DNA of 64,000 nucleotides from Pseudomonas sp. ERMR1:02 (GTDB lineage Bacteria; Pseudomonadota; Gammaproteobacteria; Pseudomonadales; Pseudomonadaceae), in assembly GCF_002277815.1 (NCBI RefSeq), contig NZ_NKJI01000006.1:248001-312000 (forward strand). The letters run 5' to 3'. Of the stretch, positions 19,183 through 27,634 are shown piece by piece (positions within the stretch are counted from its first letter, which is position 1; each line of letters starts with the position of its first letter). The notes beneath the pieces were generated by a model, which saw only the letters and a list, made by a program, of their open reading frames with translations, did not search any database and was not told where the DNA came from. A program made the translations under genes and the position numbers.

Positions 19183-20346
19183 TTACACGTAGAAGGACTT
19201 CAATGGCGGGAAGCCATTGAATTCAACTGCGCTGTAGCTGGTGGTGTAGGCACCGGTCGACAGCCAGTACAGGCGATCACCGATGGCCAGGTTCAGCGGC
19301 AGGCCGTATTTGTAGTTTTCGTACATGATATCGGCGCTGTCGCAGGTCGGGCCGGCGATGACCACTTCTTCCATCTCGCCGTTCTTCTCGGTCCAGATCG
19401 GGAACTTGATGGCTTCGTCCATGGTTTCGATCAGGCCGGAGAACTTGCCCACGTCCGTGTACACCCAACGCTCTACCGCGGTACGCGATTTGCGCGCGAC
19501 CAGTACCACTTCACTGACCAGGATGCCGGCGTTGGCGATCAACGAACGACCTGGCTCCAGGATGATTTCCGGCAGGTCATCACCGAAGTCTTCCTTGAGG
19601 AAACGGATGATTTCTTCAGCGTAGGTTTCCAGGCTGTTGGTGCGGGTGATGTAGTTGGCCGGGAAGCCGCCGCCCATGTTGATCAGCTTCAGGTGGATGC
19701 CGTCTTCTTCTTTAAGGCGCTCGAAGATCACTTTGACCTTGGCGATCGCGGCGTCCCAGACACTGATGTCACGCTGCTGCGAGCCCACGTGGAACGAGAT
19801 GCCGTAAGGCACCAGGCCCAGGTCACGGGCAAGAATCAGCAGGTCCATGGCCATGTCGGTCTGGCAGCCGAATTTGCGCGACAAAGGCCAGTCGGCTGTG
19901 GTCGAGCCTTCGGTCAGGATGCGCACGTAGACTTTCGAACCCGGCGCGGCCTTGGCGATGTTGCGCAGGTCGGCTTCGGAGTCGGTGGAGAACAGGCGCA
20001 CGCCCTTCTCGTAGAAGTAGCGGATGTCCTTGGATTTCTTGATGGTGTTGCCGTAGCTGATGCGGTCGGCGCTGACGCCACGGTCCATCACTTTATCCAG
20101 CTCGTAGATCGAGGCGATGTCGAAGCTCGAGCCTTTTTCTTTAAGCAGGTCGATGATTTCGACGGCCGGGTTGGCCTTGACCGCGTAATAGACTTTGGCG
20201 AATTCGAAACCGGCGCGCAGGTCGTCATAGGCCTGGCTGATCATCGCGGTGTCGATCACCACGAACGGGGTTTCTTGTTTGTCGGCGAACGCCTTCATTT
20301 TCTGGAAGGTTTCGCGCGCGAAATAGTCTTCGACCTGGATCGACAT
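19183..20346 (-). CDS. speC: PLP-dependent ornithine (lysine/ornithine) decarboxylase
   Basis: The product is 387 residues of the fold-III (alanine-racemase-like, eukaryotic-type) decarboxylases that make putrescine from ornithine. The PLP lysine is K57 (YYAVKANP). HVGSQ, the glycine-rich MGGGFP loop, the phosphate-binding EPGRS and the active-site C335-D336 (GPTCDSAD) are intact. Active sites form across a dimer. Neighbour order matches speC near the piu genes in P. aeruginosa. The ATG follows AGGAGCTCCCAAGT. A promoter and a terminator-like hairpin lie upstream in the leader (20453-20579), suggesting attenuation. Some family members also use lysine, which cannot be excluded here. Confidence 0.93.
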   Translation of the reverse strand: MSIQVEDYFARETFQKMKAFADKQETPFVVIDTAMISQAYDDLRAGFEFAKVYYAVKANPAVEIIDLLKEKGSSFDIASIYELDKVMDRGVSADRISYGNTIKKSKDIRYFYEKGVRLFSTDSEADLRNIAKAAPGSKVYVRILTEGSTTADWPLSRKFGCQTDMAMDLLILARDLGLVPYGISFHVGSQQRDISVWDAAIAKVKVIFERLKEEDGIHLKLINMGGGFPANYITRTNSLETYAEEIIRFLKEDFGDDLPEIILEPGRSLIANAGILVSEVVLVARKSRTAVERWVYTDVGKFSGLIETMDEAIKFPIWTEKNGEMEEVVIAGPTCDSADIMYENYKYGLPLNLAIGDRLYWLSTGAYTTSYSAVEFNGFPPLKSFYV

Positions 20347-20452
20347 ACTTGGGAGCTCCTATTGGCAAACGGGTAAAAACAATGGGTGCAAATGAACGTC
20401 CTCCGTATCCCCACTTTGGTTCGCCTACTTCCCAAGGCATGTCGCCGAAAGC

Positions 20453-20489
20453 AAAAAGGCCATGGGAAGCGGTGCTTTCCCTTGGCCTT
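20453..20489 (-). terminator. Terminator-like hairpin in the speC leader
   Basis: Read leftward, AAGGCCAAGGGAA pairs with TTCCCATGGCCTT (one mismatch, 8-base loop) and runs into T5. It lies 107 bases before the speC ATG and about 55 bases after a good promoter, so most transcripts from that promoter would stop here. Confidence 0.75.
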
Positions 20490-20544
20490 GCTGTCTCGTC
20501 GTCAGTACTTGAGCCGGATGGATCGTTTCCAGCATGGACGTTCG
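20453..20544 (-). ncRNA. Candidate short leader RNA or sRNA upstream of speC
   Basis: The predicted transcript starts about 7 bases after the -10 box at 20551-20556 and ends at the hairpin with T5 at 20453, giving roughly 90 nt. It could be a free small RNA or an attenuated speC leader. I recognise no known RNA family in it. Confidence 0.35.
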
Positions 20545-20550
20545 GCGCGA

Positions 20551-20579
20551 ACTTTAGGGCGTGAGGGGCTTGAGATCAA
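20551..20579 (-). promoter_or_regulatory. Sigma-70 type promoter before the speC leader
   Basis: Read leftward, TTGATC (20579-20574) and TAAAGT (20556-20551) are separated by 17 bases, close to consensus for a housekeeping promoter. Confidence 0.5.
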
Positions 20580-20714
20580 CAAAAAATGTCGCGTTGTTGC
20601 ACGCTTCCGTCGTGCGGTCCCTGACAACTAGTGATGTAGCTGACCTGTGTGACGGTGTGATGTTCCCGTTGGAGGGATATTTAGCGGGGGTTCAGGGGAA
20701 TTCGTGGCGCCCCA

Positions 20715-20778
20715 ATCGCGGGCAAGCCCGCTCCCACAAGGACGGCGGTGATCCTGTGGGAGCGGGCTTGCCCGCGAT
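20715..20778. repeat. Divergent REP pair (GTGGGAGCGGGC class)
   Basis: ATCGCGGGCAAGCCCGCTCC and its complement GGAGCGGGCTTGCCCGCGAT are about 20 bases apart, forming one long hairpin downstream of the leftward opuC operon. Confidence 0.85.
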
Positions 20779-20786
20779 GGCGTCCG

Positions 20787-21944
20787 TCAGGCCAACGCGG
20801 TCTCGGCTGGCGAAACAATACTGGTCTTGCCCCCACGGGACTTACCGGAGCTCAAATACTCGGCAATCGATTCCTGCGTAACCTCGCCCAAAAACACCCG
20901 TTCGGCGTCCATCACCGGCAACCATGCACGATTGAACTCGTACATCCTCGACAGCAGGATGCGCAAATGCTCGTCGTACGCCGCCGTGGCGTTGAACTCG
21001 CGCAGGTATTGCCCGCAGGTACCAGCCTGACGGTGCAAGTCGCGACGTCGTACATAACCCTGGGCCTTTTTCTCACCGTCGGTGACCACCACATAACGTC
21101 GGTCATGCTCATCCATCAATTCCAGCGCTTCGGCCACCGAAGTGTCCGGACTGACGGACGGTGCGTTGTCCGCCGCGTCTTCGGCCTTCACCAGCAACAG
21201 GCGCTTGAGGGTGCTGTCCTGGCCGACGAAGTTGCTGACAAAGTCATCTACCGGGTGCGCCAACAGCGTGTCCGGATGGTCGATTTGCAGGAGCTTGCCG
21301 GCGCGGAAGATGGCGATCTTGTCGCCGAGCTTGATGGCTTCGTCGATGTCATGGCTGACCATGATCACGGTCTTGTTCAGCGCTCGCTGCATCTCGAAGA
21401 ACTCGTTCTGGATCATCTCACGGTTGATCGGGTCGACCGCGCCGAACGGTTCGTCCATCAGCAACAGCGGCGCATCCGCCGCCAGCGCCCGAATCACGCC
21501 GATCCGTTGCTGCTGACCGCCGGACAGTTCACGCGGATACCGGTGCAGATACTGCTTGGGCTCAAGCTTGATCATGCTCATCAGTTCGCGGGCGCGGTCG
21601 TGGCATTTCTGTTTGTCCCAGCCAAGCAGCTTCGGTACGACCACTATGTTCTCTTCGATGGTCATGTTCGGGAACAGACCGATCTGCTGGATCACGTAAC
21701 CGATGTTGCGCCGCAGCGTCACTTCGTCGAGACCGGTGGTGTCTTCGCCGTTGATCAGGATCTTGCCCGAGCTGGGTTTGATCAGGCGGTTGATCATTTT
21801 CAACGTGGTGCTCTTGCCGCAACCCGATGGCCCGAGGAACACGCAGATCTCGCCTTCATTGACGGTCAGGCTTACCGAGTCCACGGCTTTCACGTCTTTG
21901 CCGTTGCTTTGGAAGGTCTTGCTGAGGTTTTGAAGTTCGATCAT
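20787..21944 (-). CDS. opuCA: OpuCA-type osmoprotectant ABC transporter ATPase with CBS domains
   Basis: The product is 385 residues. It has an ABC ATPase domain with Walker A GPSGCGKST, signature LSGGQQQR and Walker B LLLMDEP, followed by two CBS domains (about residues 240-370; DEHDRRYVVVTDGEK). In related systems these sense ionic strength or nucleotides. It powers uptake of glycine betaine, choline or carnitine. It is the last gene of a four-gene leftward operon and overlaps the permease before it by four bases (ATGA). That overlap fixes the start at MIELQNLSKTF rather than the in-frame upstream ATG. Naming follows the OpuC family, and the exact substrate is inferred. Confidence 0.9.
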   Translation of the reverse strand: MIELQNLSKTFQSNGKDVKAVDSVSLTVNEGEICVFLGPSGCGKSTTLKMINRLIKPSSGKILINGEDTTGLDEVTLRRNIGYVIQQIGLFPNMTIEENIVVVPKLLGWDKQKCHDRARELMSMIKLEPKQYLHRYPRELSGGQQQRIGVIRALAADAPLLLMDEPFGAVDPINREMIQNEFFEMQRALNKTVIMVSHDIDEAIKLGDKIAIFRAGKLLQIDHPDTLLAHPVDDFVSNFVGQDSTLKRLLLVKAEDAADNAPSVSPDTSVAEALELMDEHDRRYVVVTDGEKKAQGYVRRRDLHRQAGTCGQYLREFNATAAYDEHLRILLSRMYEFNRAWLPVMDAERVFLGEVTQESIAEYLSSGKSRGGKTSIVSPAETALA

Positions 21945-22594
21945 TTCAGGAGTCCTTTTGGGGTCAGCGAGCGTTGCAGCCATTGCACAAGCAGGTCGGC
22001 GAAGATGGCCAGCAGGCTGACCAATACAGCGCCGACGATCAGCATCGACATGTCGCTGCGGCTGATGGAGGCGAGGATGAGCACGCCGAGGCCACCGGCG
22101 CCGATGGTGGCGGCGATGGTCATGACGCCGATGTTCATCACTACGGCGGTGCGCACACCGGCGAGGATCACCGGCACGGCGATGGGCAGTTCGACCATGC
22201 GCAGGCGCTGGCCAAAGGTCATGCCGATGCCGCGCGCGGCTTCGCGGATGCCTGGTTCGACGCTGGTCAGGGCGAGGTAGGTGTTGCGCATGATTGGCAG
22301 CAGCGAATAGAGAAATACCGCCGTGATCGCCGGCATCGGGCCCAAGCCCTGGCCGAACTTCGAGTAGAAAGGCAGCAGCAGACCGAACAGGGCAATCGAC
22401 GGCACGGTCAACAGTACCGTGGCGCTGGCCTGCAAGGGGCCTGCAAGCGCCGGGAAGCGGGTCATCAGTATGCCCAGCGGCACGCCGACCACAATCGCCA
22501 GGGTCACGGCGATGCCAACCAGCGTGATGTGCTGCCAGGTAAGCTGCATCACTTGCTGCCAGTCGAGATGGGAAAAGACGTTCAAGAATTCCAT
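21941..22594 (-). CDS. opuCB: OpuCB-type osmoprotectant ABC permease
   Basis: The product is 217 residues with about five to six membrane helices and the EAA-type coupling loop (EPGIREAARGIGMTFGQRLRMVELP). Together with the second permease at 23521-24237 it forms the membrane channel. It sits between the binding-protein gene and the ATPase gene and is translationally coupled to the latter (ATGA overlap). The family and operon are clear, and the B/D naming of the two permeases is by convention. Confidence 0.9.
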   Translation of the reverse strand: MEFLNVFSHLDWQQVMQLTWQHITLVGIAVTLAIVVGVPLGILMTRFPALAGPLQASATVLLTVPSIALFGLLLPFYSKFGQGLGPMPAITAVFLYSLLPIMRNTYLALTSVEPGIREAARGIGMTFGQRLRMVELPIAVPVILAGVRTAVVMNIGVMTIAATIGAGGLGVLILASISRSDMSMLIVGAVLVSLLAIFADLLVQWLQRSLTPKGLLK

Positions 22595-22606
22595 GACTTT
22601 TCCTCC

Positions 22607-23500
22607 TCAGTTGATGGGGTGTTGGCGCAGAAAGTCAGCGGCCACGGCGGATGGGCTTTCGTGGTCGACATCGACCCGTGCATTGAGCTGGCGCATGGTG
22701 TCGTCGTCGAACAGTTCGGCCAGCGGCTTGAGTTCTTCGGCGAGTTTGGGATGAGCATCGAGAAACGCCTGACGCACCACGGGCGCTGCGGTGTAGTCCG
22801 GGAAGTAGTGCTTGTCGTCTTCGAGCAGTTTGAGCTTGAAGGCGTTGAGGCGTCCGTCGGTGGTGTAGACCAGACCGGCAAACACCTGACCGTTGCGCAA
22901 CGCGCTGTAAACCAGCCCGGCGTCCATCTGGCGGATGTTGTTGCGGGTCAGGTTCATGTCGTACAGCTGCACCATGCCGCCCAGACCGTCAGAACGGTTG
23001 GCGAATTCGGTATCCAGTGCTACCAGATGATTGGTCTTCGCCTCGTCACGCAGCACGTTGTTCAGCTCGCTGATGGTGTTGATCTGCGGGTATTGATCGG
23101 CGACGCTTTTCGGCAGGGCGAGGGCGTAGGTATTGCTGAATTTCGACGGGGTGAGCCAGACCAGTCCCTTTTTCGCATCGAGTTCTTTCACCCGGGCGTA
23201 GGATTGTTCGCTGTCGAGTTTTTCAGTGACATGGTTGTAAGCCACCAGCGATACGCCGGTGTATTCCCACAGCATGTCCAGTTGCCCGCTTTCGTGGGCA
23301 CTGCGGGCGAGGTTGCTGCCCAGACCGCCGGTCACTTGGGCGTCGTAACCCTTCGCGCGCAAATATTGCGAAGTGATTTCCGCCAGCAGGGTCTGTTCGG
23401 TGAACACCCGGGCGCCGATGCGGATCAGCGGTTTTTCAGCCGCTTGGGCAAATCCTGCGAACAGCAGGACGCAGCCTAGTAAAAAGCTTGATGTCTTCAT
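22607..23500 (-). CDS. opuCC: OpuCC-type osmoprotectant-binding protein
   Basis: The product is 297 residues with a signal peptide (MKTSSFLLGCVLLFAGFAQAA, cleaved after AQA). It is a periplasmic betaine/choline-binding protein of the OpuAC family. The family start RIGARVFTEQTLLAE, the MLWEYTGVSLVAYNH segment and the late GLVYTTDGRLNAF segment are seen. A longer frame extends to 23785, but the upstream part lies inside the first permease gene and carries no signal sequence, so the start at 23500 is preferred. Confidence 0.9.
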   Translation of the reverse strand: MKTSSFLLGCVLLFAGFAQAAEKPLIRIGARVFTEQTLLAEITSQYLRAKGYDAQVTGGLGSNLARSAHESGQLDMLWEYTGVSLVAYNHVTEKLDSEQSYARVKELDAKKGLVWLTPSKFSNTYALALPKSVADQYPQINTISELNNVLRDEAKTNHLVALDTEFANRSDGLGGMVQLYDMNLTRNNIRQMDAGLVYSALRNGQVFAGLVYTTDGRLNAFKLKLLEDDKHYFPDYTAAPVVRQAFLDAHPKLAEELKPLAELFDDDTMRQLNARVDVDHESPSAVAADFLRQHPIN

Positions 23501-23520
23501 GATTATTCCTTTGCCGAGGC

Positions 23521-24237
23521 TTAAGACGGGCGCAAGCCGCGTTCGAGCCAGAGGCGGCTGGCCAGTGTCACCAGGCCGTCGAGCAACAGGGCCAACAGCG
23601 CAGTGCAGGCCGCGCCGAGTAGTAGTTGCGGCTGATTGTTCAAGGCAATGCCGGGGAAAATCAGGCTGCCGAGACTGTTGGCGCCGATCAGGAACGCCAG
23701 CGGCGCCGTCCCGACGTTGATCGCCAGCGCCACACGCACCCCACCGATGATGATCGGCACGGCGTTCGGCAATTCGACTTTCCACAGCACCTGGCGCGGG
23801 GTCATGCCGATGCCGACGGCGGCTTCCTTGAGCGAGCCGGGCACGTTTTTCAGGCCTTCATAGGTGTTGCGCACGATTGGCAATAATGAGGCGAGGAACA
23901 GGGCGAAGATCGCCGGACCGCTGCCAATGCCGAGGATGCCCAGGGCGATGGCCAGCACGGCCAATGGCGGAATGGTGTTGCCGATGTTGAAGATCTGCAT
24001 GAAGCGTTCAGCGCGGTCGACCCGGGTCGGACGGCTGAGGAAGATGCCGGCGGGAATGCCCACGACAAGGGCGGCCAGCATGGATGCGAGGACGAGGATC
24101 AGATGAGCTTGCAGGTAAAACAACAAATCGTCGCGGTAGTGTTCGATCGTATCGATGCCGATCCAGTGGATCAGCAGGGCCAGGAGAGCGATTACCAGCG
24201 CACCTCCTATCAGCCCTTTGCCATAGTGGATAGCCAC
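23521..24237 (-). CDS. opuCD: OpuCD-type osmoprotectant ABC permease, GTG start
   Basis: The product is 238 residues, six membrane helices and the EAA loop (VPGSLKEAAVGIGMTPRQVLWKVELP). It is the first gene of the leftward opuC operon. The frame is open further upstream to 24426, but that part overlaps a REPIN. The GTG at 24237 has a strong AAGGAGT ribosome site 7 to 8 bases before it and gives VAIHYGKGLIGGALVI, a normal N-terminus. The following binding-protein gene starts 20 bases after its stop. Confidence 0.87.
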   Translation of the reverse strand: MAIHYGKGLIGGALVIALLALLIHWIGIDTIEHYRDDLLFYLQAHLILVLASMLAALVVGIPAGIFLSRPTRVDRAERFMQIFNIGNTIPPLAVLAIALGILGIGSGPAIFALFLASLLPIVRNTYEGLKNVPGSLKEAAVGIGMTPRQVLWKVELPNAVPIIIGGVRVALAINVGTAPLAFLIGANSLGSLIFPGIALNNQPQLLLGAACTALLALLLDGLVTLASRLWLERGLRPS

Positions 24238-24347
24238 AGGCGGACTCCTTTTTTTCTTTGTCGGCGAACGCAGCTTCGTGTGGCAACGCCATTCCTGGCT
24301 GCCGAAGAAAACGTTCGCGAGAAGCAGCTCATGCCGAACACGTTCCC

Positions 24348-24449
24348 CTGTAGGAGCGAGCCTGCTCGCGAAAAACGCCCAGACAACGCGTACATTCAGG
24401 TACCCAGCGTTATCGTTGACGTCCATCGCGAGCAGGCTCGCTCCTACAG
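24348..24449. repeat. REPIN (GTAGGAGCGAGC class)
   Basis: The inverted pair CTGTAGGAGCGAGCCTGCTC ... GAGCAGGCTCGCTCCTACAG lies upstream of the opuC operon. Confidence 0.85.
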
Positions 24450-24615
24450 GTGAATCTGTACGGCTTATCGAGCCATAAGCGCAGCCTCGTCAGGCTGACT
24501 TGCTGGTTTTTCGGCCCCTGACGAGTGGTCGTAGCAGGGGAGTGGACGCCTCCACCTTTTAAAAGGTTCCATAATCGACAGCATTTGGCCACCGCGCATC
24601 GCGTTTTGCTTCACA

Positions 24616-24756
24616 TAGCAGCTGCCGAGGCACGAGGCTGCGTTCGGCGGCGCAGCCGTCGTAAAACCATGCTCTGCGGTGTTTCAGTTGCACCGGGACC
24701 GCTGATTTGACGACGGCTGCGCCGCCGAACGCAGCCTCGTGCCTCGGTAGCTGCTA
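24616..24756. repeat. Long inverted repeat, 47-base arms (GCAGCTGCCGAGGC class)
   Basis: Arms 24616-24662 and 24710-24756 match at 46 of 47 positions around a 47-base spacer. It is a different REPIN-like class from the GTAGGAGCGAGC elements and is related to the pair at 39846-39980. Confidence 0.88.
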
Positions 24757-24836
24757 CAGGGCGAATGGTGGTCCGTAGGTCACGTTTTAAGCTATACTCG
24801 CCGCCCTTTTTTGAATCACCTGCCAGGCGATTTCCC

Positions 24837-26420
24837 ATGACCAACCAGGCCGCCGAAGTCGCGAAACGCCGCACTTTCGCCATTATTTCCCACCCCGATG
24901 CCGGTAAAACCACCATCACCGAAAAGCTCTTGCTGATGGGCAAGGCGATTGCGGTGGCCGGCACGGTGAAATCTCGTAAATCCGACCGCCATGCCACCTC
25001 CGACTGGATGGAAATGGAAAAGCAGCGGGGTATCTCGATTACCACGTCGGTCATGCAGTTCCCCTATCGCGAACACATGATCAACCTGCTCGACACCCCG
25101 GGCCACGAAGACTTCTCCGAAGACACCTACCGCACTCTGACTGCGGTTGACTCGGCGTTGATGGTGCTCGACGGCGGTAAGGGCGTAGAGCCACGGACCA
25201 TCGCCCTGATGGACGTCTGCCGTCTGCGTGACACGCCGATCGTCAGCTTCATCAACAAACTCGACCGTGATATTCGCGATCCGATCGAACTGCTCGACGA
25301 AATCGAAGCCGTCCTCAAGATCAAGGCTGCGCCGATCACCTGGCCGATCGGTTGCTACCGTGATTTCAAAGGCGTGTATCACCTCGCCGATGACTACATC
25401 ATTGTCTACACCGCCGGTCACGGCCACGAGCGCACCGATGTAAAAATCATCGAGAAACTCGATTCCGATGAAGCCCGCGCCCACCTGGGTGACGAGTACG
25501 AGCGTTTCATCGAGCAGCTCGAATTGGTGCAGGGTGCTTGCCACGAGTTCAACCAGCAGGAATTCCTCGACGGTCAGCTGACGCCGGTGTTCTTCGGTAC
25601 AGCACTGGGCAACTTCGGTGTCGATCATGTCCTCGACGCCGTAGTCGACTGGGCGCCGCGCCCACTGGCGCGCGTAGCGAACGAGCGCACCGTGGAGCCG
25701 GTTGAAGAGAAGTTCTCGGGCTTCATCTTCAAGATCCAGGCGAACATGGACCCGAAACACCGCGACCGTATTGCCTTCATGCGCATTTGCTCCGGCAAGT
25801 ACGAAAAAGGCATGAAGATGCGCCACGTACGCACCGGCAAGGACGTACGCATCGGCGACGCTTTGACGTTCTTCTCGTCGGAGCGTGAGCAACTGGAAGA
25901 AGCCTTCGCCGGCGACATCATCGGTCTGCACAACCACGGCACCATCCAGATCGGCGACACCTTCAGCGAAGGTGAAGTCCTGGGCTTCACCGGCATCCCG
26001 CACTTCGCCCCGGAACTGTTCCGCCGCGTGCGCCTGCGTGACCCGCTGAAATCCAAGCAACTGCGCCAGGGCCTGCAACAGCTGGCCGAAGAAGGCGCGA
26101 CCCAAGTGTTCTTCCCTGAGCGCAGCAACGACATCATCCTCGGCGCCGTCGGCGTGCTGCAGTTCGATGTGGTCGCCAGCCGCTTGAAAGAGGAATACAA
26201 GGTCGAGTGCTCCTACGAGCCGATCACGGTCTACTCTGCGCGCTGGATCGAATGCAGCGACAAGAAGAAGCTCGAGGAATTCTCCAACAAGGCGGTGGAA
26301 AACCTCGCGCTGGACGGCGGCGGTCACCTGACCTACCTCGCCCCGACCCGGGTGAACTTGGCGCTGATGGAAGAGCGCTGGCCGGACGTGAAATTCCGTG
26401 CGACGCGTGAGCATCACTAA
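24837..26420 (+). CDS. prfC: Peptide chain release factor 3
   Basis: The product is 527 residues, a translational GTPase that removes RF1/RF2 from the ribosome after peptide release. The G1 motif HPDAGKTT, the switch region with the [12 protein letters not shown] segment, G3 DTPGHEDF and G4 NKLD are present, followed by the domain II and III sequences typical of RF3. The start is the ATG at 24837 ([19 protein letters not shown]), although the frame is open further upstream. It is monocistronic, with a likely -10 TATACT about 40 bases before the start and a strong terminator after the stop. Confidence 0.96.
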   Translation: MTNQAAEVAKRRTFAIISHPDAGKTTITEKLLLMGKAIAVAGTVKSRKSDRHATSDWMEMEKQRGISITTSVMQFPYREHMINLLDTPGHEDFSEDTYRTLTAVDSALMVLDGGKGVEPRTIALMDVCRLRDTPIVSFINKLDRDIRDPIELLDEIEAVLKIKAAPITWPIGCYRDFKGVYHLADDYIIVYTAGHGHERTDVKIIEKLDSDEARAHLGDEYERFIEQLELVQGACHEFNQQEFLDGQLTPVFFGTALGNFGVDHVLDAVVDWAPRPLARVANERTVEPVEEKFSGFIFKIQANMDPKHRDRIAFMRICSGKYEKGMKMRHVRTGKDVRIGDALTFFSSEREQLEEAFAGDIIGLHNHGTIQIGDTFSEGEVLGFTGIPHFAPELFRRVRLRDPLKSKQLRQGLQQLAEEGATQVFFPERSNDIILGAVGVLQFDVVASRLKEEYKVECSYEPITVYSARWIECSDKKKLEEFSNKAVENLALDGGGHLTYLAPTRVNLALMEERWPDVKFRATREHH

Positions 26421-26439
26421 GCGCTGAGTTGCAAAGTAC

Positions 26440-26474
26440 AAAAAGCCCCGACGCGAAAGCCTCGGGGCTTTTTT
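26440..26474 (+). terminator. Rho-independent terminator of prfC
   Basis: The stem AAAAAGCCCCGA / TCGGGGCTTTTT (26440-26451 and 26462-26473) has a 10-base loop and ends in T6. Confidence 0.92.
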
Positions 26475-26484
26475 AGTTCTGCCT

Positions 26485-26592
26485 GATCGTTCCCACGCTC
26501 TGCGTGGGAATGCAGCCCGGGACGCTCCGTGTCCAAAAAGCGTAACGCAGAGCGTCACAGGAGGCGTTACCACGCAGAGCGTGGGAACGATC
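26485..26592. repeat. REPIN copy 1 (GATCGTTCCCACGC class)
   Basis: It is about 108 bases with outer arms GATCGTTCCCACGC / GCGTGGGAACGATC and inner GCGT hairpins. It is nearly identical to the copy at 26994-27101, in the same orientation. The next gene's stop codon starts two bases after it. Confidence 0.88.
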
Positions 26593-26593
26593 A

Positions 26594-26959
26594 TCAAAGC
26601 TGAGGGAGAAGTGTTCCCTGGTGGAAAACCATCTGCCATTGCTCGCCCTGCCTACGCCAGATCGAACTGCGCAAGCTGTTGGCTGAGCAGCGCTGGCCAT
26701 TGGCGGTAGCGTGACAGCGGTAAGTCACCAAGACTGTGTGTTCAGACAGATGTTTGGCGATGAACTCGCTGATGGTGCGCTGGGTGAACGCCTCATGAGG
26801 CAGCTGCTCGACCACTTCAGACTTGGTCCAGATGCCGCCACTGGCGCCGAACTCGATGAAGTCGTCAGCGAGCAGGCGTGAGATTTCTTCTGCATCGCAG
26901 CGGGTTGCCTGCGACAGGAGGCGTTGTTCGAGTTTCAGCAGTGTCGGTGACAGTTCCAT
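26594..26959 (-). CDS. NTF2/SnoaL-like (DUF4440-type) protein
   Basis: The product is 121 residues with the cone-shaped alpha+beta fold pattern of the NTF2 superfamily: N-terminal helices (LLKLEQRLLSQATRCDAEEISRLL), a DFIEFGASG strand, and C-terminal strands with RSSIWRRQGEQWQMVFHQG. It is a probable small-molecule-binding or isomerase-like protein of unknown substrate. An AAGG ribosome site precedes the ATG. The gene is framed on both sides by near-identical REPIN copies in direct orientation, so recombination could delete it cleanly. Confidence 0.8.
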   Translation of the reverse strand: MELSPTLLKLEQRLLSQATRCDAEEISRLLADDFIEFGASGGIWTKSEVVEQLPHEAFTQRTISEFIAKHLSEHTVLVTYRCHATANGQRCSANSLRSSIWRRQGEQWQMVFHQGTLLPQL

Positions 26960-27282
26960 GGCAGTGGCCTTTGTCTGAGTTGTTCGGGTTCATGATCGTT
27001 CCCACGCTCTGCGTGGGAATGCAGCCCGGGACGCTCCGCGTCCCAACAGCGTGACGCAGAGCGTCACAGGATGCGTTACCACGCAGAGCGTGGGAACGAT
27101 CATCAATGCAGCCCGGGATGTTAGCGGTTTCGGTTATAGGCGTTATTCAAAACCAATCTCGGCAGCCAGCGCATTCCGTCCCTTCGTTAGCGTCCTATCT
27201 GGAGAACCCGGCTGATCGGAACTAAATTTCATTCAGCGCCAGCCAGGCATTTGTGTTTCACCCGCGAAGGATGGATTCGGCT
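26960..27282. other. 323-base gap between the NTF2-like gene and the acidic protein gene
   Basis: It contains the REPIN at 26994-27101 and a short partial echo of it (CAGCCCGGGATG near 27111). The rest is presumably the promoter of the acidic protein gene. No gene was seen. Confidence 0.65.
26994..27101. repeat. REPIN copy 2 (GATCGTTCCCACGC class)
   Basis: This is the second direct copy of the 26485-26592 element, with only about six differences, located just upstream of the NTF2-like gene. Confidence 0.88.
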
Positions 27283-27540
27283 ATGAACAAGTTGTTACGT
27301 GTCTTATTGCTGTTAAAGGTGGTGGTGATGTTGTCCCTCGGCAGTTCGGCGGTGTGGGCCGAGTGCGAGAATCACGACATCCAGGCATCGAACGGTCAGG
27401 TGGTGCAGGGTGATCAGATGCTGGCCAAGTCCGAGTCCGAGGGGGGCGACCAGGATCAGGGTGGCAGCAAGGGTGACGATGATTCGACCACTGACGAGCC
27501 GGATTCAGATGACGAGGATGAAGGCGACAGCCAGACATAA
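27283..27540 (+). CDS. Small secreted acidic protein, function unknown
   Basis: The product is 85 residues. A signal peptide (MNKLLRVLLLLKVVVMLSLG, cleavage probably after VWA) is followed by a short CENHD segment and then an extremely acidic, low-complexity tail of Asp, Glu, Ser, Gly and Gln (DDDSTTDEPDSDDEDEGD). It is probably periplasmic or extracellular. The acidic tail could bind cations, but there is no homologous family I recognise. The start at 27283 has a GAAGGATGG ribosome site. An in-frame start 30 bases upstream would spoil the signal peptide. Confidence 0.6.
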   Translation: MNKLLRVLLLLKVVVMLSLGSSAVWAECENHDIQASNGQVVQGDQMLAKSESEGGDQDQGGSKGDDDSTTDEPDSDDEDEGDSQT

Positions 27541-27556
27541 ATCGCAGGCAAAAGAA

Positions 27557-27605
27557 AACCCCTTCTACCCCGGCTGATGCGCAATCGGAGTGGAAGAGGT
27601 TTGGT
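27557..27605 (+). terminator. Possible terminator after the acidic protein gene
   Basis: This is an imperfect hairpin, AAACCCCTTCTACCCCG pairing with CGGAGTGGAAGAGGTTT with three mismatches, some of which can form G-U pairs. Confidence 0.4.
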
Positions 27606-27634
27606 CAACACTTTCTCAGCATGCAACACGATTC

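Larger units (their letters stand above)
20347..20786. other. 440-base gene-free stretch between speC and opuCA
   Basis: This holds, from speC outward, the speC ribosome site, the leader hairpin and promoter described separately, about 130 bases with nothing clear, and a REP pair at 20715-20778 just past the opuCA stop. Overlapping short ORFs have no ribosome sites I trust, except possibly the leader ORF starting at 20440. Confidence 0.7.
24238..24836. other. 600-base divergent intergenic region, opuC operon to prfC
   Basis: It holds the opuCD ribosome site, a REPIN (24348-24449), a 47-base inverted repeat pair (24616-24756) and a likely prfC promoter with -10 TATACT at 24793-24798. No credible gene was seen. 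Confidence 0.7.

Noticed and set aside
20748-22280. 510-codon plus-strand frame across opuCA
   Set aside because: Antisense to a complete ABC ATPase with all motifs; the translation has no recognisable fold.
21974-23479. 501-codon plus-strand frame across opuCB and opuCC
   Set aside because: Antisense shadow of two conserved transport genes.
22607-23785. Longer start for the OpuCC binding protein
   Set aside because: The extra N-terminus overlaps the permease gene and hides the signal peptide; MKTSS at 23500 is the correct start.
24816-26639. 607-codon minus-strand frame across prfC
   Set aside because: Antisense to RF3; His/Gln/Arg-rich composition typical of shadow frames.
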